This document shows positions 22,257-33,525 of a stretch of DNA of 64,000 nt, piece after piece (the first letter of the stretch is position 1; the number at the start of each line of letters is the position of its first letter). Position numbers and translations under genes: made by a program. Where the stretch lies: contig JBAIZL010000003.1 in the NCBI GenBank assembly GCA_036971475.1, positions 108,935,070-108,999,069 of the forward strand, in the 5' to 3' direction. The notes under the pieces were generated by a model that saw only the letters and a program-made list of their open reading frames with translations, had not been told where the DNA came from and searched no databases. Source of the DNA: Prosapia bicincta. Its lineage: Eukaryota > Arthropoda > Insecta > Hemiptera > Cercopidae.

Positions 22257-24607
22257 AGGGGGAGTAGAGGAATGGAGTGAGAGAATTCAAATCAGTGCTA
22301 TACATCTACCCTCAAATACAAACAACAAATAAACCAAGGAAATCTAGATTTCCTTTCTATGTATTTTATATCCATTTTTACAACGCGATATTTTATCATT
22401 TTTATTTTTAGCTAAATTTATAATTATCTTTTTCAAAACTTCCCAATACGCTATGTTGTATTTTCATGCCATAGCCTAGAGCAAAGGGCTATTGAGTTAC
22501 ATTAGGGAAAGCGGGCGTAAAATTTATCAAAATAAAGCGGGCGTCACAAAAAAATATATATATAATAATATAACTCTAGCCTTGGATTAAAACTTAGTGA
22601 CCTAGTTGTGTCTTTTCATTAAAAGTCTTTACATAGCAGAAAACAATGCAACCAAATACCCAACTCTATATCCAACAAAGCGTTTCGAATTTGTGTTCAT
22701 TCTATTTTTTATACATTTTTTAAAGACTTTTTTCGGATAAAATTCCTCACATTTCTATTTAAGCATAATCCTTCTTTAATATTGCTTGATTTACTTTGTA
22801 CATATAATATATTTGTGCTATTAAAATCAATAAAGAACACTTTATAACTAATATCAAGAATTATGTTTGTAGAATACATTCCTAGCCTAATCATTGTGTG
22901 AGCAATTACGTAAATAAAAAAAAGAATTTTAAACTTAATAATCGTTTACTTTACAACACAGTTTTTCAGAACTATTTATTTTAAGAATTTTCGCTTCAAG
23001 AAATCAAATGATTTGAAGCCAGTCATTTGGGTTACATGAATACCTTACTTTTTGTCATTAATAAATACAAACCGCGTTGAGAATACAAGAGATTTACATA
23101 CAGTTTTAAAGATTCTACATACAAATGTAAGCAGAAATTAAAACCGATATTTTTAACGGATCAGAACAGTTGTGAGTTACATTACACGAAACATATTTTG
23201 CACACATGTTATGATATTTACACATATTTGTAATTTGGGAAAGATAATTTACACAACATTAAAGCATATATAAAGTAATTGCTTTGCATGCATAGTAAGT
23301 AATAGAAATGATATCAAATAATATCTATCAAATACAGTAACTTTACTACAACAAGCATATAATTTTATATAGACTTAGGCTACATAAATATGATTAGGGC
23401 GTAATAAAACCCTAATCTTTTTATAACAAATGTAAAATCTTTGACTTGATAAAAATAATTTTACATAACAGTAAAGGAAACCTGAAAGATAATTAATATT
23501 AGAAACCAATTACACTTACTTTTAATGTGAAAACATTTACACAAAATGCCAAAATAGCAACATATTCACTAAAGTTTCATACTAATGAGAAAATATAACC
23601 TACAAGCTAATAAACGCACAGGTCGAATAAATAGCTGATTCCATTGTTGTCCAAAGTCTAGATCCCAGCGATAAGAATTCGTCACTCTAGTTGGCTGTGG
23701 TCGCCTCGACATTCTTCTTCTTGATTACTACCATAAGTTGATACGTTGACAATAAGTGTGACAGCATGAATGGTTTGTTTTATATTTAGACAGATAAATT
23801 TATTGCGTTGTATATTTATTCTTTCTCTTTCGGTAAATCTTGCATATGGAAAAAAATTAAGAAGAGTAGATGGGAAAAATATTTCGAAAAACGGGAACGT
23901 ATCTGGATTGTTGAGAAAGCCATGGATCCCCCTAGTGGATTAGCCAAAACCTCGGATAACCAATCCTAACTTTGTTTACTTTCCAAAAATAAATGAGATT
24001 AGTGTATCCCCAATATTTTTATGCCCGGTGTAAACTACTTACGTTAGATAATTTAGATATTCAGTAAATGGTTATAGCAAATGAACTACCATTTTCAATT
24101 CCTTCTTTCACTTCACTCTAATTTTATATGTATTTGGTTAACTTTCATTTAACCATTCAAGTTCAAATACATTTTTTAAACATTTTTAAATAAGTTTTTT
24201 TCAAATATTAATTCAAGAAGTAATTCTAATGAATTAGTTTTAGTGTTATATGGGGAGGAATACTTTTCACGAAAGGGGCAAGGTATGCAATATAGTTACT
24301 TGGCTTGAAGTAATAGTTATATGGCCCTTTGGCTTGAAATAAATGATAACATATGATTTCATTAAACAGCTGATTTTATGTTACAGGTTATGTGGTAGAA
24401 CAGTCGTTTTAACGCATATATATATAGGGGGGAGAATACATTTTTCGAAGAAAAATCAGAGTATCTATTAAATACATAGATTGTAGCTGCATTTAACTTT
24501 ATTAGTTTTTAAAAAAATGTGTCTCGCTCTTGAGGTATTTACATTTTTTGTGAAATTAAATTATTGTTTATTTTTATTACCCGGGTCTGGGTCCCCAAAA
24601 CCCGCCC

Positions 24608-25465
24608 AGCCCTCTTGGCAGCCAACCTCTAGCGAGCTGCCTCCGTCTTACATGCGCATGGGGTTAGTATGCCTAACGCGAGTGAAGTAAACGAAATTGA
24701 TTGCCCATGTACCAAGCTCGTAAGCTCTTTCCATGTAGAACAGTAGAGAGTTAAATGAAACATTACGGTGAGTATCGTGCTAAGAGCGGGATATAAATAC
24801 CTGGAAAGAAAGAAACCCTGCTAGGAAAAATCCCGATACAGATCATGCAGGAACCCTGGGGACTGGATCACTTTATGCTGAGGAATAAGGAGGGGTATTA
24901 CCTTACAAATACTATGGCCTGAATGTCATGCATGTCTTCTTCTGCTGCCTACTACAAACTGAAGAGACATGCAATGAAATTAGTACTTCCGTTGGGGCTA
25001 AGCTACGACCCTGGAGATGTGCCCTACGTCTCCTGCTACGAGATACCGCCAGGTGCTGACACCTAACGGATTCATGCGGAACTACTAGGTACAAGTTTGA
25101 TATATTCAGCCTAGAGTACAATGGGGCTAAGCTACGACCCTGGAGATGTGCCCTACGTCTCCTGCTACGAGATACCGCCAGGTGCTGACACCTAACGGAT
25201 TCATGCGGAACTACTAGGTACAAGTTTGATATATTCAGCCTAGAGTACAATGGGGCTAAGCTACGACCCTGGAGATGTGCCCTACGTCTCCTGCTACGAG
25301 ATACCGCCAGGTGCTGACACCTAACGGATTCATGCGGAACTACTAGGTACAAGTTTGATATATTCAGCCTAGAGTACATCATTAAAAGTTCTTATCTTCC
25401 CATTTTTTCAAAAACTGTGAGATATATTTTAAAACTTAAGTCTACAAATGAAATTAGGACTTTTT
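24608..25465. other. Block present in C2 but absent from C1
   Basis: Higher GC than the surrounding repeat, with ATATAAATA at 24792 on the plus strand and three 129-bp tandem units. In C1 the two sides are joined through only about 40 bp (16435-16475). It could be an insertion in C2 or a deletion in C1. I found no clear target-site duplication and no recognisable protein. Confidence 0.5.
24994..25380. repeat. 129-bp tandem repeat, three units
   Basis: Units start at 24994, 25123 and 25252 with GGGGCTAAGCTACGACCCTG and end ATTCAGCCTAGAGTACA. They appear identical to each other, which implies very recent duplication or gene conversion. Because 129 equals 43 codons, a minus-strand frame stays open (24912-25382) and repeats the same 43 residues. 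I do not recognise the peptide; without a homologue I treat it as non-coding. Confidence 0.92.
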
Positions 25466-25519
25466 TGAAAATCTTTTCACACAACCTCTAGCTACAATTA
25501 TTTTTATTCTAGTATTATT

Positions 25520-25625
25520 TACATTTCGGTCATACCGTATCCATTCTCAGAGACATGACAATACATACTGTGTCATGTCTCTGAGGATGGTTACTTTGTA
25601 TCCGAAATGTAGGTCTACATAAAAC
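25520..25625 (+). ncRNA. Hammerhead-like motif with opposed partner in C2
   Basis: Plus strand: CTGAGGA (25581-25587), an extra U, helix II GGTTAC/GTATCC with one U-U mismatch, GAAA (25604-25607), a 6-bp helix III ATGTAG/CTACAT with loop GT, and A at 25621 (NUH = AUA). Local helix I is weak: one pair. A minus-strand partner begins at the same 15-bp inverted repeat (25546-25585). The longer helix III could allow folding as a monomer. Confidence 0.6.
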
Positions 25626-27068
25626 GGGAATACAAATATTTGTGGTTTGAGTTTGTGTGTATTATTTATTAAAATACATCTGTAAATATTTTTTTTTATG
25701 TTAAAATATAAATAATTCTAAATGAGTAAAGGTTTATCCTATTATAGCCACTCTATTCCTTTAGAACAATCTGTGATATGACAGTAACACTTATGGAAAT
25801 ATATATAGGTCAAATTTTGTAAGCTGGCACTTGGGTAGGCTATCCCAAATGTAGGTAAATTCTGACTACATTAAAAAAGGTCTAATTTTATTTTTAATTT
25901 TAAAACTGTTGAAATATAAATAAGTAAAGTGGATATCATAGGGATTCTAAAACGAAATTTAAAAAAACAAACCATCTATGTAGAAAGTCCTATGTGAAGC
26001 AAAACAAGACTGTAAAAAAAACGCTGACAACATTAAATACGTCTTTTTTTCTATTAATTTCAAAAATGGTAAAATACAAACAGTAAAAGTGACCATCATT
26101 GGGTTTCTAAAACTATAACAAAATTTAAATAACAAACAATCTATGTAGAGAGTCCTAAGTGATGCAAAACAAGAATAAGTGAGAACCTATAGACATTAAA
26201 AACATACTTTTTTTGTTGATTCCATCTTCACGTGAGCTACTAGTTTAGAACCAAAAAATTAAGTACAAATAAATAAAGTGGATATCATGTGGATTCCAAA
26301 TGAAAACTAAATAACAAAAACAAAGAGTCTAAATATAAAGTCCTGTGTGAAGCAAAACAAAATTGCTTAAAACTCTGTCAACATTAAAAATATTTTTGTT
26401 TTAATATTTCAAAAATTACAAAATAAGTGAAATGGATATCATTGCGATTCAAAAACTAAAAATAAATATTTATAACAATCAGTCCGAATAGAAAGTCCTG
26501 AGTGAAGCCAAACAAGACTGGATAAAACTCCAATGACAATAAAAACGACCTTATTTTTCTATTAATTTCAAAAATAATATAATACAAATAAGTAAAGTGG
26601 ATATTAGAGCCATTCTCAATCTAGAAAAAATTACAAAAACAAACAGTCTAGATTGAAAGTCCAGTGTGAAGCAAAACAAGAATGGGTAAGTACCTGTAAA
26701 AATTATAAACATCCTAAAACAAAATGAAATACAAATAAATAAAGTTGATCCAAATCAAAACTAAATAACAAAATCCAAGACGCTAAATAGAAAGTCCTGT
26801 GTGAAACAAAAAAAGACTGCGTAAAACTCTGACGACATTAAGAACGTCTTCTTATTTATTAATTTCAAAGCTATTAAACTACAAAAATGTAAAGTGGAAA
26901 TCTTGAGGATTCCAAATGTAAAACTAAATAACAAAAACCAACAGTCTGGATTGAAAGTTATATGTAAAGCAAAAAGTGACTGTTTAAAATTCAGACAACA
27001 TTAACAAAAATCTTATTTTTTTAAATAAACTTCAAAAATGTAAAAAAAACAAATAAGTAAACAAATAA

Positions 27069-27363
27069 GTAAAGTGGATATCATGAGCATTCCAAATCTC
27101 AAAATAATTACAAAAACAAACAGTCTAGATAGGAAGCAAAACAATACTGAGTAATAGTGTAACGACAATAACGTATTTTCTTTTAATAATTTCAAAAATG
27201 GTAAAATACAAATAAGTAAAGTGGATATCATGAGCATTCCAAATCTCAAAATAATTACAAAAACAAACAGTCTAGATAGGAAGCAAAACAATACTGAGTA
27301 ATAGTGTAACGACAATAACGTCTTTTCTTTTAATAATTTCAAAAATGGTAAAATACAAATAAA
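27069..27363. repeat. Near-identical 147-bp monomer pair
   Basis: Two adjacent monomers (starting 27069 and 27216) share GATATCATGAGCATTCCAAA, GTCTAGATAGGAAGCAAAAC and ACTGAGTAATAGTGTAACGA almost without change. They keep a minus-strand frame open (27013-27342). A third identical copy begins the second 834-bp unit at 28050. Confidence 0.88.
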
Positions 27364-28883
27364 GTGGATAACATAAGGGTTCCTAAACTAAAACTAAATA
27401 ATAAAACAAACTGTCTGGATAGATAGTTTGTAAGACAAAAAAGACAGTCTGGATAGATAATCAAAATAAGACTGCATAAAACTCTGACGATAATAAAAAC
27501 GTCTTATTATTTCATTAGTTTCAAATTGTTAAAATACAAATAAGTAAAGTGGATAAAGTAAATGGAGTATAGTAGTAAACTAAATAATAAAAATTATACA
27601 GTCTGGATAGAAAGTCCTGTGTGAAGCTAAACTTGATAGCATAAAACTACTAGTGTAAAACTTTAAAAACGTCATATTTTGTTATTAATTTAAAGAATGT
27701 TAAAGTACAACAGGGTAAAGTGGATATCATGGGGATTACAAATCTAAAGCTGAATATCAAAACAACCAATCACAATTAAAAGTCCTGAGTGAAGAAAAAC
27801 AACAACACATAAAATACTGGCAACATTAAAAACAAAAGTGAAGTAGATATCACAGTGACTTGAAAACTAAAACTAAATAATGTAAATAAACAGTCTGGAT
27901 AGAAAGTATTGTGTGAAGCTAAACTAGATTGTGTAAAATTCTGACGACATTAAAAACGTCGTTTTTTTATAAAGTTCAAAAATATTAAACTACAAATATG
28001 TAAAAAGGATATCTTGAGGATTCCATTTAAAAAATGTAAAATGAAAAAAGTAAAGTGGATATCATGAGCATTCCAAATCTCAAAATAAATACAAAAACAA
28101 ACAGTCTAGATAGGAAGCAAAACAATACTGAGTAATAGTGTAACGACAATAACGTCGTTTCTTTTAATAATTTCAAAAATGGTAAAATACAAATAAAGTG
28201 GATAACATAAGGGTTCCTAAACTAAAACTAAATAATAAAACAAACTGTCTGGATAGATAGTTTGTAAGACAAAAAAGACAGTCTGGATAGATAATCAAAA
28301 TAAGACTGCATAAAACTCTGACGATAATAAAAACGTCTTATTATTTCATTAGTTTCAAATTGTTAAAATACAAATAAGTAAAGTGGATAAAGTAAATGGA
28401 GTATAGTAGTAAACTAAATAATAAAAATTATACAGTCTGGATAGAAAGTCCTGTGTGAAGCTAAACTTGATAGCATAAAACTACTAGTGTAAAACTTTAA
28501 AAACGTCATATTTTGTTATTAATTTAAAGAATGTTAAAGTACAACAGGGTAAAGTGGATATCATGGGGATTACAAATCTAAAGCTGAATATCAAAACAAC
28601 CAATCACAATTAAAAGTCCTGAGTGAAGAAAAACAACAACACATAAAATACTGGCAACATTAAAAACCAAAGTGAAGTAGATATCACAGTGACTTGAAAA
28701 CTAAAACTAAATAATGTAAATAAACAGTCTGGATAGAAAGTATTGTGTGAAGCTAAACTAGATTGTGTAAAATTCTGACGACATTAAAAACGTCGTTTTT
28801 TTATAAAGTTCAAAAATATTAAACTACAAATATGTAAAAAGGATATCTTGAGGATTCCATTTAAAAAATGTAAAATGAAAAAA
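27216..28883. repeat. 834-bp higher-order tandem duplication in the satellite
   Basis: Positions 27216-28049 and 28050-28883 are almost identical at a constant offset of 834 bp. I see only single changes, such as CTTTTC versus CGTTTC near 27325/28155, and AAACAAAAGTG versus AAACCAAAGTG near 27831/28665. Each unit spans about five diverged monomers. This is a recent unequal exchange or the start of a higher-order repeat. Confidence 0.93.
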
Positions 28884-30500
28884 GTAAAGTGGATATCATG
28901 GGGATTCCGAAAACTAAAACTAAATAATAAAAACAAACAGTCTAGATAGAAATTCCTGTGTGAAGCTAAACCAGATTTTGTAAAACTCTGACGACATTAA
29001 AAACGATTTATGTTTTTTTATTAATTTAGATAATGTTGTTAAAAAAATAAGTAAAATGGATATAATGGGGATTCCAAAACTAAAACGAAATTGAAAAAAC
29101 AAATCGTCTAGGTAGAAAGTATTGTGTGAAGCAAAAAAAGGCTGCCTAAAACTTTTACGACATTAAAAATGTCTTATTTTCTTATTAATTCAAACCAAGG
29201 TAAAATACATATAAGTAAAGTGGATATCACAGGGATTCGAAAATTAAATAGCAAAAACAAACAGTCTAAGTAAAAAGTCAGGTGTGAAGTAAAAAGAGAG
29301 AGTTTAAAATTCTGACGACATTAAAACTTTCTTATTTTTATATTAGTTTCAAAAATGTAAAATACAAATAAGTAAAGTGGATATCATGGGCATTCTAAAA
29401 CTAAATAACAAAATTCAAGAGCCTAGTTAGAAATTCCTGTGTGAAATTAGTTTGTTATGTGTGTGATTATTAACAACTAATTTTTTGTGAGATTTTGAGT
29501 TCACTAATTTGACTATTGAGCTTAGATAGAAAGTAATTTGTAAAGCAAAACAAGCATACGTAAAACTCTGACCACCTTAAAATACATCTTATTTTTTTAA
29601 TAACTTAAAGAACTTTACAAATAGGTAAAGTGGATATGATAGGGACTCAAAAACTAAAATTAATAACAAAATCAAGTAGTGTGTTAAGCAAAACAAAACT
29701 GCGTATAACTATGAAGATATTAAAAAAGTCTTAGTTTTTAATTAATTTGAAATTGTTAATATACTAATAATAAAGTGTACCTCATGGGATCTCTAAAAAT
29801 AAAACGAAATTAAAAAAACAAACAGTCTAAGTAGAAAGTCCAGTGTGAAGTTAAACAATACTGCATAGGACCCTGATGACATTAAAAACATTCTTTTCAA
29901 TAAAAAAAATAATGAAATACAAATAAATAAAGTGGAAACTTTTTATTTTTTTAATAATTTCAAAACTGTTAATCTACAATCGAGGAGAGCGGATATTTTG
30001 CGGATTCCAAAACTAAAACTAAATAATAAAAACCAACAGTCTGGATAAAAAGTCCTGTGTGAAGCAAAAAGAAACTGTTTAAAATTCTGTCAACATTAAA
30101 TATGTCTTATTTTTATATTAATTTCAAAAATGGTAAAATACAAATAAATAAAGTGGATATCACGGGGATTCGAAAACTAAAACCAAATAATATTAGGAAA
30201 CGGTCACGGTAGAAAGTCCTGCGTGAAGCACAAAGCGACTGTGTAAAACTCTGACGACATTTGAAACGATTTATTTTATTTATTAATTTGAAAATGTTAA
30301 AAAAAAGGTCAAATTGATGTCATAGGGATTTGAAAACTGAAAATAAATAATAAAAACAAACAGTCTGGATATAAAGTCCTGTGTGAAGCAAAAAGCGACG
30401 GTGTAAAACTCTGACGACATTATTAACAAAATATGTTTTTTAACTAAAAAAAAGTTAAAATACGAATAAGTAAGGTGGATGTCATGGGAATTCGTGTAAA

Positions 30501-31940
30501 TGTCATGTAAATTCTCTATTTTAACAAAATCGTGTGCTTTCTCAATCATCTACAGAATCTCTTTAACTTCCAAACACAAAATCTGTATGGCATTAGAAAA
30601 CAAAAAAATAAGTTGTTGACAAGGAATTATCATATGTTTACTATTCTTGAGTCAAAATAAATGAAATTTTACCATTTGGTAAAAGAGCTTCAAGCCTTAA
30701 TATTTTATCATACACGTAATACAACTAATTCCTGAGTATAATTCAACTATGGAAACTTCACTGTCACTGTTTACATGGGTAGTTACACTATTATACCAAA
30801 CTGGCAGATGGTTTAAATGTTACTATCCTCTTTATAAATGAATTCTTAAATTTATTGCATTTTCATACATACCAAGTTTTGGCAGCCTCTTCAAATAGCA
30901 AAGTGTCATTAGCCAGTAATTTGCTTGCAATTGTGAGACCAACTCGAATGTTCTGTTGGTATTGTTGGTTTTTCGCTCTATTATCTGGCGAGTATTGAAT
31001 TATATGGTACCTGAGGCTTCCAAGTTTCTATTACTAATCTGCAAAGGCAAGATTCATCAGCAAATATAGAGTTTATCTTCGGTATTAATATGATTGGATG
31101 ACCTTTTTGTTTACTTGTAAAAATCCTGATGGAATATTAGTCCTTGCTTGACTTTGAGGACATAAATTATACAATTTAAATATCTATATTATAACAAAAA
31201 GCAAAATATAAAGATACAACTAAGTTTCAGATTTATCTATGATTCTTTGGGAAATGTTTTAATAAAATGAGCATACAAATCTGAAAATCTAATAATCCAT
31301 ATTAAATCTAAATATTGAAATACTTGATGTTTAGTGTTACTATGAAAAGAAAAAAATATTACAGTAATTAAAAAGGCTTCCTTGCCATACAAAAACATGA
31401 TGTATACCTTGAACCACTTAGAAGTAGGTACAGGCTGTCAAAGGTTTGTAAGTGTACACACAGTAAACGGATTTGGCGGGAGATGCGATGCGAGATCACA
31501 GTATCCCTATTTGGCGGGAGATCACAGTAGAGATACGATAGCAGTAGAAGGGGGACAGATGACTAGCTAAAAAAATACTCTTCTGTTGTGAATTTAGTAG
31601 TTCACCATCTATTTAATTACATTAAAGTACACAATGTTTAACTGGCTTTGATTTTAGAGAAATCATTCCATCGCTAAATAAACTGAAGATTAAAAAAATC
31701 TTGCTAATATAGCTAGAAATTTATAATAAGCTTCCAACTACAACTAAATAGTAGTTGTAAGCAAACTACTACTCAATAATATATACAGTGATATATTGTA
31801 AATGGTTCAGCTAGCAAAGCTTAAAATTCTTTATCTGCTTAAATTTACAATGGTTCCCACTAAGTAGAAGCACTAGTATTAAAACTGTACCATTTGAAAT
31901 GGTATTAACCGAATTAAACAATCCTTCAGTAACAAAACAA
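30501..31940. other. AT-rich DNA, no gene seen
   Basis: Nothing recognised. At 31470-31525 the words TTTGGCGGGAGAT and GCGAGATCACAGTA recur locally, indicating a small tandem duplication. The frame at 31382-31570 lies over it and shows no family signature. Confidence 0.45.
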
Positions 31941-31945
31941 TTGAT

Positions 31946-32245
31946 TTGTCTACCATGTTGCCAAATTCTGTCCCCGAGCATATACCTGCTTTATATCGTA
32001 AGTCGCCCACTATCTGGTCAGGAATAGAGATTACTGTAAATCTGCCAAGCAGAAAGATTTTGTATAATAGAATTGAAATTTTTTCAGCTCATATTGAAAT
32101 AAAATCAATTCCAAAATTCAAATATTTATTGTCTTTTAAAAGTTTGCTACATAATGAAAATATGCTAAATTTCATACAATATCAAGAGCACAATGGTGCA
32201 ATATATTGCAACAAAAATATTGGCAAAATAACTAATATTACCTAA
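31946..32245 (+). other. Unidentified 99-codon open frame
   Basis: A frame starting at ATG 31946 and ending at 32245, whose second half lies in repeat G2. A serine/lysine segment (SIPKFKYLLSFKSLLHN) is vaguely like the C-terminal tail of LINE reverse transcriptases, and the equivalent part of G1 has stops. It is more likely a transposon relic than a gene; I do not recognise the protein. Confidence 0.3.
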
Positions 32246-32449
32246 GTTAACTCTAAATAGACCTTTATGTACATGTCGATGACCTTGTCGTAATCAGAGA
32301 ATCCTACTATATTACCATCCAGAATACAAAAATGCTCTATTTAAAGGTATTGCTGTCATTCATCATGTGAAGCCATGTGTGCAGAAAATACCTTTCTTGC
32401 TATAGTGGGGAAATGTGAACTTAATGGAGAAATGATTGAAACAGTTGTG
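32085..32449 (+). repeat. Repeat G, copy 2
   Basis: Matches G1 (18770-19165). The hammerhead-like core at about 32270-32300 (minus strand) is degenerate: CTGATTA replaces CTGATGA and GACA replaces GAAA. Similarity to G1 stops after AAACAGTTG at 32449. Confidence 0.75.
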
Positions 32450-33102
32450 ACTTGAGTGTTACAAAAATCGTCGAACTAATGCCAAGGATTAACGGAACAC
32501 AAAAAAGGAAAGAATGTCACTGCACTTGAGTAAAACCTTTGATTAAAAACTAATTAAACAACTAAATTTCTGGTCAATAAAAACAAATATTTCTAATATA
32601 CAAGTCACATAAAACATAAGTAAAAGTATAAAAAAAAAGAAAAACTATAACTCTAAAATTAAAGAAAAAAGTAATTTCATAAGGCAAGAACCTAAGCACG
32701 CCCCAAAAGTTTTACAATTTTATTAGCTGGACAAATTTACATAATAATAAATAAAGTGAATAAAAATAAATAACAGGTTGTTTACCTTATAAGATTTTGG
32801 TTCGACAATATAGTCTTAAATAATTGTGTAACTAAATGTAGATTTAACGTTTTACTTTGTATTTAACTGGTAACGGTAATTAATAATGTTCTGGACTATT
32901 AAAGAAATTGTTATAACTAAAAAGTGTTGTATTTCTTGTAAGGCCTACTCTAATTAAGTAATTTGATTGCCATTTTATAAAGAAGAAGTGAATCAAAATA
33001 ATAAAAATAAAGGTTGGTCATAGTGATAAGAAGTATAATTTACAATTATACAATTTAAGAAAAAATGTTTAATTAGAATTTTCAGTCGAACAATAGGTAA
33101 AC
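32450..33102 (+). mobile_element. Putative long terminal repeat
   Basis: The segment begins exactly where G2 diverges from G1 and ends directly before a TGGCGCC primer-binding-site-like sequence. It contains an AATAAA-type signal near 32750. No second LTR is seen, because the sequence passes into repeat C3 about 370 bp later. The class is inferred from the boundary and the binding site; gypsy-type elements commonly use this site. It may be a truncated insertion. Confidence 0.45.
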
Positions 33103-33116
33103 TGGCGCCAAACACT
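33103..33116 (+). promoter_or_regulatory. Putative tRNA primer-binding site
   Basis: TGGCGCCAAACACT. The first seven bases equal the start of tRNA-Lys-type primer-binding sites of retroviruses and gypsy-group retrotransposons; the rest does not extend the match clearly. Confidence 0.4.
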
Positions 33117-33470
33117 TTAAAACAAGTAATTAATCAGCAACAATTAAATTCACAAATTTGAAATAACATAGATAAAGCCCAAGGGAAATTATGTTATAAA
33201 TTGGCTACTGAACGTGGAGCTATTTTGAAATTGCATCAAAATTTAAATGTATTGACCAGTAGACCTAGTAGTGTATTATTGTATTAATAAGAATTGTCTA
33301 GCGTAAGTTTTTATATTAATTAATGAGTAAGGGAAATATTGTAAGAGGGCAAATAGATAGCTACACGCTTAGACGCAGTATAAGACTACGCGACAAAAAT
33401 TTCAAAATGGGATATCAAAATACACAAGAAACACAAGTAGGTCAGATGAGAAATACGGAAGACAGGTTCG
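33117..33470 (+). other. Leader and truncated first ORF of the LTR element
   Basis: A non-coding leader is followed by an open frame from ATG 33323 with a basic start (TLRRSIRLRDKNFKMGY). It runs into the (AT)n at 33474 and is cut off there. A basic N-terminus after a primer-binding site would suit a gag start, but no gag domain can be recognised in so short a piece. Confidence 0.3.
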
Positions 33471-33473
33471 GAC

Positions 33474-33521
<48 letters not shown>
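33474..33521. repeat. (AT)n microsatellite
   Basis: Pure AT tract at the left edge of C3, equivalent to 21841-21904 in C2. Confidence 0.97.

Positions 33522-33525
<4 letters not shown>

Larger units (their letters stand above)
21900..25837 (+). repeat. Repeat C, copy 2
   Basis: The left end (ATAATATTA...AACTAAGAGGGAATTAAACA, GACAGGGACGACCAGTG) matches C3 at 33522-33660. The body matches C1 and C3. The right end matches C1 through CACTTGGGTA at 25837. Compared with C1 it contains an extra 0.8-kb block (24608-25465) that includes a 129-bp tandem array. No conserved coding frame. Confidence 0.8.
25860..30500. repeat. Satellite array, about 28 monomers of roughly 165 bp
   Basis: A degenerate monomer recurs with spacing of 145-190 bp. 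Its recognisable blocks are AAATACAAATAAGTAAAGTG, GATATCATGGGGATTC, AACAAACAGTCTAGATAGAA, AGTCCTGTGTGAAGC and CTCTGACGACATTAAAAACG. Examples start at 25929, 26278, 26597, 27073, 27220, 27549, 28888, 29220 and 30155. Monomers differ considerably except within the 834-bp duplication. Small frames on both strands are repeat translations. The right edge fades at about 30500. Confidence 0.92.

Noticed and set aside
21985..22305. His/Thr-rich 106-codon frame and overlapping Cys/Val frames
   Set aside because: Translation of the GT/GC/AG tract on both strands.
24912..25382. 156-codon minus-strand frame as a gene
   Set aside because: It is the 129-bp unit repeated three times; no recognisable domain, no transcript evidence.
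27013..27342. 109-codon hydrophobic frame as a membrane protein
   Set aside because: Lies wholly in satellite monomers; hydrophobicity follows from T-rich sequence on the minus strand.
32265..32305. Functional hammerhead in repeat G2
   Set aside because: Core changes (CTGATTA and GACA) would abolish activity; kept only as evidence for family membership.
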